NCBI GenBank assembly: GCA_019237175.1
Contig: JAFAHP010000712.1
Coordinates: 1 to 8,842, forward strand
DNA length: 8,842 bases
Direction: 5' to 3'
DNA from: Alphaproteobacteria bacterium
GTDB taxonomy: Bacteria; Pseudomonadota; Alphaproteobacteria; ATCC43930; CGMCC-115725
The translations under genes and the position numbers were made by a program. How positions within the stretch are numbered: the first letter of the stretch is position 1; each line of letters opens with the position of its first letter. The notes below the pieces were generated by a model. That model was given only the letters and a program-made list of their open reading frames with translations. It was not told the origin of the DNA and did no database searches. This document shows, in pieces, positions 1 to 6,320 of this stretch.

Positions 1-82
1 GCATATCAACCTCTATCCCGCGCGCCGCCAAAATCTCCGCTGCTCGCGGACTTAAATCATCAGAAATCAAAACCTTCGGCAT
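1..82 (-). CDS. serA: D-3-phosphoglycerate dehydrogenase, N-terminal fragment (cut by window edge)
   Basis: Reading leftward from the ATG at 82, the first residues are MPKVLISDDLSPRAAEIL and continue as AARGIEVDM to the window edge. This is the usual opening of SerA, the NAD-dependent enzyme that oxidises 3-phosphoglycerate to 3-phosphohydroxypyruvate, the first step of serine synthesis. Only 27 codons are present, so no catalytic or NAD-binding motif can be checked. A GGAG ribosome binding site lies 6 bases before the ATG, which supports this start. The next enzyme of the pathway, serC, lies upstream on the same strand, the usual alphaproteobacterial order, but two small ORFs separate them here. 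The identification rests on the N-terminal sequence and the neighbour. Confidence 0.85.
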   Translation of the reverse strand, partial: MPKVLISDDLSPRAAEILAARGIEVDM

Positions 83-176
83 AGGTACTCCGTTTCCTGG
101 AGAGATTGACTCACAGAGATGACCGACTTTCGCTAGAGGCGGCTTCCCGGACTCTCGTTTTTACGCGGCAACATAT

Positions 177-404
177 TTAAGAACACTCTATGATTTGGTT
201 GAGCAATTCGCTGCCGCCTTCAACTCTCTCATCCCCGAAAAAGCGTGAAACCTCGATATGATCGTCCTCAAAAACATCAATTTCTACTCGCTGTCCGACC
301 ATGGTCACCGATAACCGAATCGAGTCCGGTCGGCTCCGTTCGATAAAATAATGTAGTCTAGCCTCTTCGAGCATCCGTATTGTCTTGAATATGATCGACG
401 ACAT
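177..404 (-). CDS. Small acidic hypothetical protein, possible immunity protein
   Basis: This 75-residue protein starts at the ATG at 404, with GGAG 6 bases upstream, and ends at TAA (177-179). I cannot name a family with certainty. It has an N-terminal helix-like stretch (about residues 1-20), two likely beta strands around RLSVTMVGQRVEIDVF (about 30-45), an acidic EDD patch and a short C-terminal helix. There is no signal peptide or membrane segment. Small acidic alpha/beta proteins of this kind often serve as immunity partners of polymorphic toxins, and the ORF just upstream (431-631) looks like a toxin tip; that role is inference. By hand count, positions 181-360 are 47% G+C (85/180), against 72% in a sample of serC (1141-1200), which suggests a different origin. 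It could also be an unrelated orphan. Confidence 0.7.
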   Translation of the reverse strand: MSSIIFKTIRMLEEARLHYFIERSRPDSIRLSVTMVGQRVEIDVFEDDHIEVSRFFGDERVEGGSELLNQIIECS

Positions 405-430
405 GGTGAGCTCCGACTGTCCGCCCAGGA

Positions 431-631
431 TTATTTGCGAAACCGGGTATCGAACAACAGTTTCCTCGCCGTTTGCGCGGCACGGTTACCCGCTCGCGCG
501 GCGTCTAAAATGTCGCCCACCGGGAGGTCCAGAAACTCCGCAGGAAAGACGCGAAGCACGCCCGCTTTGCAGTCTTGCGCGATAAACTCCCGACAGGTTT
601 GCGGCCGGGTGCCCGAGCCGGCGCCATGCAT
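431..631 (-). CDS. Small hypothetical ORF, possible detached C-terminal tip of a polymorphic toxin
   Basis: This 66-residue ORF begins at an ATG directly after an in-frame TGA (632-634), 4 bases past the serC stop, and ends with TAA at 431-433. From about residue 13 it reads as a compact alpha-helical domain with CREFIAQDCKAGVLRVFP near the start and QTARKLLFDTRFRK at the very end. Third codon positions are mostly G or C, as expected for coding sequence here. I recall this arrangement (Cys-Arg-x-Phe-Ile opening, a lysine/arginine-rich Phe-Arg-Lys ending) from C-terminal ends of large secreted toxins, but cannot verify it. The small gene 26 bases downstream has its own ribosome binding site and would fit an immunity gene. 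No signal or delivery domain is present. It may be a remnant, a small protein coupled to serC, or not translated. Confidence 0.45.
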   Translation of the reverse strand: MHGAGSGTRPQTCREFIAQDCKAGVLRVFPAEFLDLPVGDILDAARAGNRAAQTARKLLFDTRFRK

Positions 632-635
632 TCAT

Positions 636-1793
636 CTACGCGGCCTTCGGGGTGCGGCGTTGCTCGTCCCATGCCCAGTCGAGCCATGGCATCAGCGCCT
701 CCACGTCACCGGCTTCGACCGTGGCACCCGTCCAAATCCGGATCCCGGGCGGCGAGGCACGGTGGCTGGCGATATCATAGGCGGCCCTTTCTCTCTCGAG
801 CCGCGCCGTCATCGAACGCACAGTGTGGAAACGCTCGTCGGCCGACAGCGCTAGGAACCAGGGTTCGACAATCTTGAGCTGCGGCGAGGTACAGGAAATC
901 GTCGCCGGATCCTCGGCCAAAAACTCGATCCAAGAGGTCCGCTCGGCCCATGCGGCGACAATCGAAAGGTTTTTTTCCGAGCGGGCGATCAGCCCGTCGA
1001 GGCCGCCAATTGACTCGGCCCAGAGCAGCGAGTCGAGCGCGTCTTCGACACAGAGCATCGATGGCGTGTTGATCGTCTCGCCTTGGAACACGCCGGAGAT
1101 CAATTTCCCCTTTGCCGTCAGCCGGAAGAGCTTGGGCAATGGCCAGGGCGGAGCATAGCTCTCGAGCCGCTCGACCGCACGCGGCGACAACGCCAGCATC
1201 CCGTGCGCCGCCTCGCCGCCGAGCGCCTTCTGCCACGACCAGGTGACGACATCGAGCTTGTCCCACGGGAGGCGCATCGCAAACACCGCCGAGGTGGCGT
1301 CGCAAATCGCAAGCCCAAGCCGGTCTGCGGCGATCCAATCGCCGTTGGGGATCCGCACCCCGGCGGTGGTGCCGTTCCACGGAAAGACCACGTCCCGAGC
1401 GGCGTCGACTTCGCGAAGATCGGGGAGCCGGCCATACGGGGCGTGCAAGACGCGAACATCGGGCAATTTCAGCCGCTTGACATCTTCAACCCAGCCTTCG
1501 CCGAAATTCTCCCAAGCCAGCATGTCGACGCCGCGCGCGCCCAAGAGCGACCACATTGCGATCTCGATCGCGCCGGTGTCCGATCCGGCGACGACACCGA
1601 CCTGCCAATCGGCGGGAATCCCCAGGATCGCACGCGAACGGTCGACGACCTCGACGATCCGCGCTTTACCGACGCCGGAACGGTGCGAGCGTCCGACCAG
1701 CGCGGCGTCCAAAGCCGCCGGCGCCCACCCCGGCCGCTTCGCGCAGGGGCCGGACGAGAAACATGGGTTTTGCGGGCGCCGCGTCGGCTTCAT
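636..1793 (-). CDS. serC: Phosphoserine aminotransferase
   Basis: SerC converts 3-phosphohydroxypyruvate and glutamate to phosphoserine and 2-oxoglutarate with PLP, the second step of serine synthesis in the cytoplasm. The 385-residue protein opens MKPTRRPQNPCFSSGPCAKR. It has the substrate-pocket region GRSHRSGVGKA (about 35-44), the cofactor-contacting VAGSDTGAIEIAMW segment (68-81), Asp165 in CDATSAVFA, and the PLP lysine Lys189 in SWQKALGGEAAHG. This is the longer alphaproteobacterial form rather than the E. coli one. The ATG at 1793 was chosen because GAGGA lies 9 bases upstream and the family begins here. An in-frame TTG at 1880 lies inside the putative -35 box, so it is not a start. 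serA lies downstream, separated by about 550 bases with two small ORFs. A structured leader precedes the gene. Confidence 0.95.
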   Translation of the reverse strand: MKPTRRPQNPCFSSGPCAKRPGWAPAALDAALVGRSHRSGVGKARIVEVVDRSRAILGIPADWQVGVVAGSDTGAIEIAMWSLLGARGVDMLAWENFGEGWVEDVKRLKLPDVRVLHAPYGRLPDLREVDAARDVVFPWNGTTAGVRIPNGDWIAADRLGLAICDATSAVFAMRLPWDKLDVVTWSWQKALGGEAAHGMLALSPRAVERLESYAPPWPLPKLFRLTAKGKLISGVFQGETINTPSMLCVEDALDSLLWAESIGGLDGLIARSEKNLSIVAAWAERTSWIEFLAEDPATISCTSPQLKIVEPWFLALSADERFHTVRSMTARLERERAAYDIASHRASPPGIRIWTGATVEAGDVEALMPWLDWAWDEQRRTPKAA

Positions 1794-1850
1794 TGCGCCA
1801 TTCCTCGTTGCGTAGAGATACGACCCACAGGCGAGTCGTTTCTCGCGCCG
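1794..1850 (-). ncRNA. Candidate serC leader RNA
   Basis: The 5' leader of serC can form a hairpin with a perfect 7-bp stem (allowing one G-T pair) and a GCCTGT loop at 1820-1839. Its 5' side can instead pair with an upstream segment (GGC, two bulged bases, GAG against CTC-GCC), so two mutually exclusive folds are possible. The remaining leader carries CTCTACGCAACGAG and the ribosome binding site GAGGA just before the ATG. Alphaproteobacteria are known to have a conserved serC RNA motif in exactly this place, thought to control serC-serA expression. The match here is from memory of that motif, its position and the visible pairing; no covariance search was possible. Confidence 0.55.
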
Positions 1851-1852
1851 GA

Positions 1853-1880
1853 ACTTATGGATGGGGGTGCCAGCCGTCAA
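1853..1880 (-). promoter_or_regulatory. Candidate promoter of serC
   Basis: On the minus strand a TTGACG (1875-1880) is followed 16 bases later by ATAAGT (1853-1858), a sigma-70-like pair. Transcription would begin near 1846, right at the first bases of the putative leader hairpin region, giving a leader of roughly 53 bases. The agreement between promoter position and leader start is the main support. The -10 box is only a moderate match. Confidence 0.45.
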
Positions 1881-1945
1881 TGCGGCGCTGCAGCAGTTTA
1901 CCGTTTATCTTTGAGACCTTGTCGGCCCCTCGCCACTGATCATGC

Positions 1946-2710
1946 TTAAGGCGCGGGACTTCGGTCGACAGGCCCGCAGCGGCGGCGCGCGGTAAAGGCT
2001 TCCCAGCCGGCGCGGCGCAATTCGCAGGCGGGGCAGACGCCGCAACCATGGCCCCATTGATGAGAATGGCCGCGGTCGCCCAGATAGCAGCTGTGAGTTT
2101 CGTTACGGATCAGTTCGACGAGCGCTTCGTTGCCGAGTTCCCAGGCGAGTTCCCAGGTTGCTGCCTTATCGCGCCACATCAGCGGTGTATGGATTACAAA
2201 CCGATGATCCATGCCGAGCGACAGCGTCGCCTGCAACGCCTTCAACGTATCGTCGCGGCAGTCGGGATAGCCCGAGAAATCGGTCTCGCACATGCCGCCG
2301 ACCAGATGGCGAATACCGCGCCGGTATCCGAGCGCGGCCGCCAGCGCGAAAAACACAATATTTCGGCCGGGAACAAAGGTGTTCGGCAATCCGCTCGCGC
2401 CAAAAGAAATCGCCGCTTCTCGGGTGAGCGCCGTGTCGCTGATCCGGCCGAGCACACAGCAATCGATTAGGTGATCGGTCCTGAGCCGGGCGCCCCAATC
2501 CGGAAACTCGCGGCGCAGCCGGTCGCTCACCGCGATGCGGCAGTCGAGTTCGACGCGGTGACGCTGGCCGTAGTCAAAGCCGATCGTCTCGACCTCGGCA
2601 AACCGCGCCAGCGCCCAGGCGAGAGAAGTCGTCGAATCCTGTCCTCCGGAAAACAGCACGAGTGCTTTTTCGCGGTGGAATGCAGGGATTTGACGGGCGC
2701 CGCCGCTCAC
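1946..2710 (-). CDS. queC: 7-cyano-7-deazaguanine (preQ0) synthase
   Basis: QueC makes preQ0 from 7-carboxy-7-deazaguanine, ammonia and ATP, on the route to queuosine in tRNA. In the 254-residue protein the ATP pyrophosphatase loop SGGQDS is at 21-26 and VPGRNIVF at 113-120. The conserved GGMCETDFSGYPDCR region starts at 138, and the zinc site uses Cys208, Cys223, Cys226 and Cys229 (CGVCPAC). Length is slightly above the usual 220-235 because of a short extension at each end. The start shown is GTG at 2710, the first possible one after an in-frame TAA (2714-2716). An AAGGG sequence directly abuts it, closer than normal, so the start is uncertain; the next in-frame candidate, the GTG of ALVLFSGG, is too close to the ATP loop. 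No other queuosine gene is visible. serC lies downstream with its own promoter. Confidence 0.95.
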   Translation of the reverse strand: MSGGARQIPAFHREKALVLFSGGQDSTTSLAWALARFAEVETIGFDYGQRHRVELDCRIAVSDRLRREFPDWGARLRTDHLIDCCVLGRISDTALTREAAISFGASGLPNTFVPGRNIVFFALAAALGYRRGIRHLVGGMCETDFSGYPDCRDDTLKALQATLSLGMDHRFVIHTPLMWRDKAATWELAWELGNEALVELIRNETHSCYLGDRGHSHQWGHGCGVCPACELRRAGWEAFTARRRCGPVDRSPAP

Positions 2711-2767
2711 CCCTTACGACATAGCGCCTGTGCCGACGGCGATCAACCGCCGCTCTGGCCGCATCGC

Positions 2768-3091
2768 TCAGCGCTTGATCAGGCTCCCCGCCAAAAATCC
2801 CAGCGCGAACGCAATCGCCAAGCTCGTCAGCGGATTGTGCTCCACCGTCTCGGAGAGCTTGCCGGTCGCCCAGTCGCCTTGCTCGCCCAGCTGTTTTGCG
2901 ACTTCGCGAGCGCGGCCCCGGGCCTCTTGTGCCCACTGTTCGCTGACCTGCGTCAGATCCTTGATCGAGCGCGTCGCCTGATCGACGACCGTGCGCAGCT
3001 TTTCAAGCGTTTCGGTCGCCTGGTTGATGCCAACAGCCATACCATTGCCTTCGCCGGCCGACCGGTCCCTGCTTTCCTGACCTTCAACCAT
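2768..3091 (-). CDS. Small DUF883/ElaB-YqjD-like membrane-anchored protein
   Basis: The 107-residue protein has a polar N-terminal tail (about 1-20), a long amphipathic helical middle rich in Glu, Gln, Lys and Ala (about 22-85, coiled-coil-like), and a C-terminal membrane segment PLTSLAIAFALGFLAGSLI with GxxxG-type glycines, ending in Lys-Arg. This is the layout of the DUF883/ElaB/YqjD group, inner-membrane tail-anchored proteins reported to bind ribosomes in stationary phase in E. coli; that role here is inferred from architecture only. The ATG at 3091 is preceded by GGAG 6 bases upstream. It faces away from the plus-strand gene at 3219 and shares the 127-base spacer with it. queC follows 57 bases downstream and could be co-transcribed. 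Confidence 0.75.
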   Translation of the reverse strand: MVEGQESRDRSAGEGNGMAVGINQATETLEKLRTVVDQATRSIKDLTQVSEQWAQEARGRAREVAKQLGEQGDWATGKLSETVEHNPLTSLAIAFALGFLAGSLIKR

Positions 3092-3186
3092 TTCCTACTC
3101 CCGATCATCGACATAAGCCGATAAGAGAAACACATCCGATCGCCCAATCACTCCCGCTTCTCGGTTCTGACAATCGCGATGGCGGG

Positions 3187-3192
3187 TATAAT
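3187..3192 (+). promoter_or_regulatory. Candidate -10 box of the SelA-like gene
   Basis: A perfect TATAAT stands out in this GC-rich sequence, 26 bases before the ATG at 3219. Possible -35 boxes are TTCTGA (3165-3170, 16-base spacer, weak match) or CTGACA (3167-3172, 5 of 6 matching TTGACA but only a 14-base spacer). Transcription would start near 3200, giving a short leader that contains only the GGAG ribosome binding site. Confidence 0.5.
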
Positions 3193-3218
3193 GACGGCGA
3201 TTGCCCGTCGGAGAAATC

Positions 3219-4700
3219 ATGAGCGCCAATTGCAACCCTTATCTGGCACTGGGCGTGCGGCCCTTCATCAACTGCTGTAGCGTACGCACGCTGCATGGCG
3301 GCAGCTTGATGCTGCCGCCAGTGCAGGCGGCGATGGCCGAGGCGTCGCGCTGGTTTGTCAACCTCGACGAATTGATGGAGGCGGCCGGCCGCCGCCTGGC
3401 CGAACTCACCGGCGCCGAAGGGGGCATCGTTACCTGCGGCAGCGCCGCCGCGGTGGCGCTCGGCACGGCCGCCTGCGTCGCCGGCAACGACCCGGTCAAG
3501 ATGCTCCGCCTGCCGTTTACCGACGGCATGGTCAACCGCGTGATCATTCCGCGCACCCAGAGGTTTGCCTATGACCAGGCGGTGCGCATGATCGGCTGTC
3601 ATATCGTTGAGATCGATACCAGGAAGGATGTGGAGCGGGCGCTGGAAGAACCGGTGGCTCTGGTCGTGCTGCTCGGCAAGCAGGAGCATCTATGTCCTGT
3701 GCGGCTCGAAGAATTTGCCTCGATCATGCGGCCCTGCGGCATTCCGATCCTGGTCGACGCCGCCTCGGAGCATCTCGAACGACCGATCCCATGGCTTGCC
3801 CGCGGCGCCGATCTCGTTGTCTACAGCGGCGGAAAATTTCTGCGCGGCCCGCAAACCAGTGGCTTGCTCCTTGGGGCAAAGCGGCTTGTCGAGGCCGCCT
3901 GGCGCAATGCCTCCCCGCACCAGGCGCTGGGCCGGCCGATGAAAGTGTCAAAGGAGGACATCATCGGCGTGTTGACCGCGGTCGAATACTGGTTCGAGGA
4001 ACGCGACCACGCCGCCGAGAGACGCATATGGCATGACGACATCGCGATTATCGCGGAGCGGGTCGGGCGGCTGCCGGCAGCGGACAGCGAGGTTGTCGAG
4101 CCGGCGGGCGTGGACCTCGTGCCGCGGCTACGCCTTTTGTGGGACACCGCGCGATACCCGATCGACGGGCTCGAATTGCGCCGGCAGGCGCTCGCAGGCG
4201 AGCCAAGGATCATGCTCGACGATAACTCGGCGACCGCAAATTCGATCGAGATCGATCCCTTCCAGCTTCAGCCGGGCGAAGCGGCGCAGATTGGTGAGGC
4301 GGTCGCCGCAATCCTCGACCGGTCGCGCTCCGCTGCGGGCAAATCCGTTTCGCCCAGCGTTATCGACATCGGCGGCGAATGGGAATTGCGCATCGATTTC
4401 CTGCACGGTGCCAGGGTTCATCGCCTTACACTCGAACAGCAGGGTGCCCATCTCGTCGGCCATCAGCGGTCGTCGGGCTTTGACGGACCGGTCGAGGGCG
4501 CGCTGCACGGCGATATGGTGCAGCTGAGCTTCACCACGTGCTACGAGGGCAGCACAATCTCCTATCTCTTCGATGGCGCGGCCCATGGCGGGCAGATGAG
4601 CGGCACCGCAGCGCTCGGCGCCGCCAGTGCCCAAAACGCCGGCGTCGTCAACAAGAGCCAATTTGGCGCCGGCCGCTGGTCGGCGCGTCGCGTCGCGTAG
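3219..4700 (+). CDS. SelA-like PLP-dependent enzyme with C-terminal beta-rich domain
   Basis: The first ~370 residues match the selenocysteine synthase/D-glucosaminate-6-phosphate ammonia-lyase branch of fold-type I PLP enzymes (SelA-like). Visible are the SVRTLHGGSLM opening, VTCGSAAAVALGTAA (71-85), Asp180 in ILVDAASEH for the PLP ring nitrogen, and the PLP lysine Lys206 in VVYSGGKFLRGPQTSG. Residues about 382-493 form a separate domain with alternating beta strands (GGEWELRIDF, HRLTLEQQG, GQMSGTAALG, GRWSARR) that looks like a small lipocalin-type barrel. The start is ATG 3219, with GGAG 5 bases upstream; an in-frame TTG at 3201 lies before that binding site and is unlikely. No selB, selC or selD is in the window, so true selenocysteine synthesis is not supported. 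An ammonia-lyase or aldolase-type reaction on an amino sugar or amino acid is more likely, substrate unknown. Confidence 0.85.
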   Translation: MSANCNPYLALGVRPFINCCSVRTLHGGSLMLPPVQAAMAEASRWFVNLDELMEAAGRRLAELTGAEGGIVTCGSAAAVALGTAACVAGNDPVKMLRLPFTDGMVNRVIIPRTQRFAYDQAVRMIGCHIVEIDTRKDVERALEEPVALVVLLGKQEHLCPVRLEEFASIMRPCGIPILVDAASEHLERPIPWLARGADLVVYSGGKFLRGPQTSGLLLGAKRLVEAAWRNASPHQALGRPMKVSKEDIIGVLTAVEYWFEERDHAAERRIWHDDIAIIAERVGRLPAADSEVVEPAGVDLVPRLRLLWDTARYPIDGLELRRQALAGEPRIMLDDNSATANSIEIDPFQLQPGEAAQIGEAVAAILDRSRSAAGKSVSPSVIDIGGEWELRIDFLHGARVHRLTLEQQGAHLVGHQRSSGFDGPVEGALHGDMVQLSFTTCYEGSTISYLFDGAAHGGQMSGTAALGAASAQNAGVVNKSQFGAGRWSARRVA

Positions 4701-4744
4701 GGTGACAGGCCTTTCCGCGCGATGTGCGACCAGGGAGAAGAGCT

Positions 4745-5032
4745 GTGAGTGAAGGCGAGGAGCGGCGCGGCTGGGCAGCGATGATTTTTCCCGCTGGAAG
4801 CGCCGATGTATTTGGCGCAGTGCGCGGGAGCCGGCAGCTCCATTGGACCCGGGAGGCCGCTTTCAAGGAAGCCGAGGCTTGGGTAGCCGAGATGCGCGCC
4901 GGGCCGATCCGCTGGGAAAGCGTGGGCGACGGCATCATGATCGGCCGCATCCGCGGGTATGGCGTCGTCGTCCGTAGTGTACTGCTGCCGCTCGGACCGC
5001 CGCCCCCATCCGTGGAGGGGGAAAGCGCCTAA
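4745..5032 (+). CDS. Small hypothetical protein
   Basis: I do not recognise this 95-residue protein. It starts at GTG 4745 with GGGAG 7 bases upstream; an in-frame GTG at 4724 lies before that binding site and is less likely. The sequence has a central amphipathic helix around WTREAAFKEAEAWVAEM, then a strand-rich part (IRWESVGDGIMIGRIRGYGVVVRSVLL) written here as two strands broken by GDG, and a proline-rich tail. No signal peptide or membrane segment is evident. It lies 44 bases after the SelA-like gene on the same strand with no terminator between, so the two are probably co-transcribed. Its TAA stop (5030-5032) overlaps the stop of a doubtful ORF on the other strand. Confidence 0.65.
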   Translation: MSEGEERRGWAAMIFPAGSADVFGAVRGSRQLHWTREAAFKEAEAWVAEMRAGPIRWESVGDGIMIGRIRGYGVVVRSVLLPLGPPPPSVEGESA

Positions 5033-5403
5033 TCGGCCACTGGCTTAGAGTAATGGACGACGCCAGCTCCCTTGCAAACGAAACCCTGCGGCGCGCGGAC
5101 CCGGCGAGTATCATCGGCTCGCCGGCCGCAACCTCGCACATCGTCGATTTGCCCATAGCCGACGGGTGCTGAGACCGTCGTCGTCGCTCGAATAAAGCGC
5201 GCACAAAAGGCGCGGCACACGATATCCTCGGCAAGCCTAAATACAGCGGGAAACTCGTCCTGATCTGCTGGCATCACGACAACATCCCGCACCGGTCCAT
5301 GGCTCGCGTCGACAACCCGCCCGCTTAGCCGGGATCCGTCTTTGATCGGATGTTGCAGCTCGAGTAGTCGGGGAGCCCGCCGATCCTCTGAGACCAACCG
5401 CAA
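5029..5403 (-). CDS. Doubtful hypothetical ORF
   Basis: An open frame of 124 codons from a TTG at 5403 to TAG (5029-5031). It resembles no family I know and shows only moderate third-position G+C preference compared with the surrounding genes. No convincing ribosome binding site precedes the TTG. It could be a remnant of a gene that once followed rlmH, a lineage-specific gene, or chance. It is listed because it fills most of an otherwise empty 415-base stretch. Confidence 0.25.
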   Translation of the reverse strand: MRLVSEDRRAPRLLELQHPIKDGSRLSGRVVDASHGPVRDVVVMPADQDEFPAVFRLAEDIVCRAFCARFIRATTTVSAPVGYGQIDDVRGCGRRADDTRRVRAPQGFVCKGAGVVHYSKPVAD

Positions 5404-5447
5404 CGGTCGCTCTTTGGCGGTTCCGCGATCTGACTATGCGCCGCTCT
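5033..5447. other. Stretch without a confident gene
   Basis: This 415-base region lies between the convergent ends of the small plus-strand gene and rlmH. Besides the doubtful minus-strand ORF at 5029-5403 it contains a 39-codon plus-strand frame from ATG 5053 to TGA 5172 without a good ribosome binding site. I see no strong hairpin followed by a T-run, no tRNA and no repeat. In related genomes rlmH is often followed on the same strand by cell-wall peptidase genes; none is seen here. Confidence 0.5.
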
Positions 5448-5909
5448 TTACTCGCGGTGGTAAGGGTGTCCGGCAAGGATCTGCTGCGCCCGGTAGAGCT
5501 GCTCAAGAAGCATGGCGCGCGCCAAGAAATGCGGCCAGGTCATTGCACCGAGGGACAGTACCACCGCAGCGCGGTCGAGCACGGCCGGGCCCAACCCTTC
5601 GGCGCCGCCGATGGCAAAGCCGAGCTCTGTGGCACCGCGGTCGCGCCAATTTGCAAGACGGCCTGCCAATTCGCGGCTTGACCAGGGACTGCCGCGCTCG
5701 TCGAGGGCGATCAGCGGCGTTGCCGCCGGCAAGGCACCGAGAATGAGGCCAGCCTCGCGCGATTTCAGCATCGCGGGCGGCAGCCGCTGCTTTGCTTCGA
5801 GCTCGACAATCGTCGGAGACGGCAGGATCCTTGCCGCGTAGAAGGTTTGTAAATCCTTGAACGGCCCGCTGCGCAGTCGCCCGATCGCTACAATGCGCAG
5901 ATGGATCAG
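5448..5909 (-). CDS. rlmH: 23S rRNA (pseudouridine-1915-N3)-methyltransferase, apparent CTG start
   Basis: RlmH is a SPOUT-class enzyme that methylates pseudouridine 1915 in helix 69 of 23S rRNA on assembled 70S ribosomes, using S-adenosylmethionine. The protein shows RIVAIGRLRSGPFKDLQTFY at the N-terminus, the knot segment FAIGGAEGLG (about 95-104 counting from CTG 5900) and the highly conserved end MLLEQLYRAQQILAGHPYHRE-type signature, finishing in HPYHRE. A complete protein of 150-153 residues needs a start at CTG 5909 or CTG 5900: the frame has no ATG, GTG or TTG between its upstream TAG and the internal ATG at 5771, which would remove about 43 conserved residues. GGGAG lies 4 bases before CTG 5909. 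The rsfS stop is only 12 bases upstream, as in the usual rsfS-rlmH operon. CTG initiation is inference; a base error is the alternative. Confidence 0.9.
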   Translation of the reverse strand: MIHLRIVAIGRLRSGPFKDLQTFYAARILPSPTIVELEAKQRLPPAMLKSREAGLILGALPAATPLIALDERGSPWSSRELAGRLANWRDRGATELGFAIGGAEGLGPAVLDRAAVVLSLGAMTWPHFLARAMLLEQLYRAQQILAGHPYHRE

Positions 5910-5921
5910 CCGACTCCCACC

Positions 5922-6320
5922 CTATTGGCGCGCCAACTCGGCGTCGGGAAAGGCTGTCCCCCACATCTTTTCGAGATTGTAGTAGGCGCGAATTTCGGGC
6001 CGAAACAGATGCACGATCACATCGCTCGCATCGATCAGCACCCAGTCGGCCTGCTCCTTGCCTTCGATGGAAATTTTTATCCGGCGCGAGAGTGCCTCTT
6101 CAAGATGCTCGGTCAATGCCCCGACCTGCCTGGCGGACCGCCCGGTCGCGATCACCATGTAATCGGCGATGGTGGTCTTGCCGGCGAGATCGATCGTAAC
6201 GATCTCCTCCGCTTTTCCGTCGTCGAGCGTCTTGAGGACGAGGTCGAGGATGGCGCGCGGCTCGGTTGCCGCAGAACCGTGGAGACGCGCGCGAGAAGAT
6301 AGCGAAGTAATCGTAGTCAA
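5922..6320 (-). CDS. rsfS: Ribosomal silencing factor RsfS (3' part of the fused frame, possible own start)
   Basis: RsfS binds ribosomal protein uL14 and blocks joining of the ribosomal subunits when nutrients are scarce. Conserved elements are ILDLVLKTLDDGKAEE, the strand VTIDLAGK, ADYMVIATGRSARQV, and the C-terminal DWVLIDASDVIVHLF with IRAYYNLEKMW. All the usual core is present and the length from TTG 6320 is 132 residues, normal for the family. This TTG is the most plausible internal start, as ACGGAG occurs 12 bases before it, though that spacing is long. If it is used, RsfS is also made separately from the fused frame; if not, it exists only as the C-terminal part of the NadD fusion. 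The TAG stop (5922-5924) sits 12 bases before the rlmH start. Confidence 0.85.
   Translation of the reverse strand: MTTITSLSSRARLHGSAATEPRAILDLVLKTLDDGKAEEIVTIDLAGKTTIADYMVIATGRSARQVGALTEHLEEALSRRIKISIEGKEQADWVLIDASDVIVHLFRPEIRAYYNLEKMWGTAFPDAELARQ

Noticed and set aside
1794..1880. N-terminal extension of SerC from TTG 1880
   Set aside because: That TTG belongs to the putative -35 box, the extension covers the leader hairpin, and ATG 1793 has a ribosome binding site and fits the family start.
1083..1949. Long plus-strand open frame (288 codons) opposite serC
   Set aside because: It lies antisense to serC, whose motifs are clear; the product is Arg/Pro-rich and low in complexity, typical of GC-rich antisense frames.
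2471..3124. Plus-strand frame of 217 codons opposite queC and the DUF883-like gene
   Set aside because: It spans two minus-strand genes and their spacer, and its product is a composition artefact (Arg, Ala, Pro).
3201..3218. TTG 3201 as start of the SelA-like gene
   Set aside because: It precedes the GGAG ribosome binding site of ATG 3219 and is only about 9 bases after the TATAAT box.
5053..5172. 39-residue plus-strand ORF (starts MDDASSLANETLRR)
   Set aside because: Composition is reasonable, but it has no clear ribosome binding site, no known relative and opposes another open frame; not enough support for a feature.
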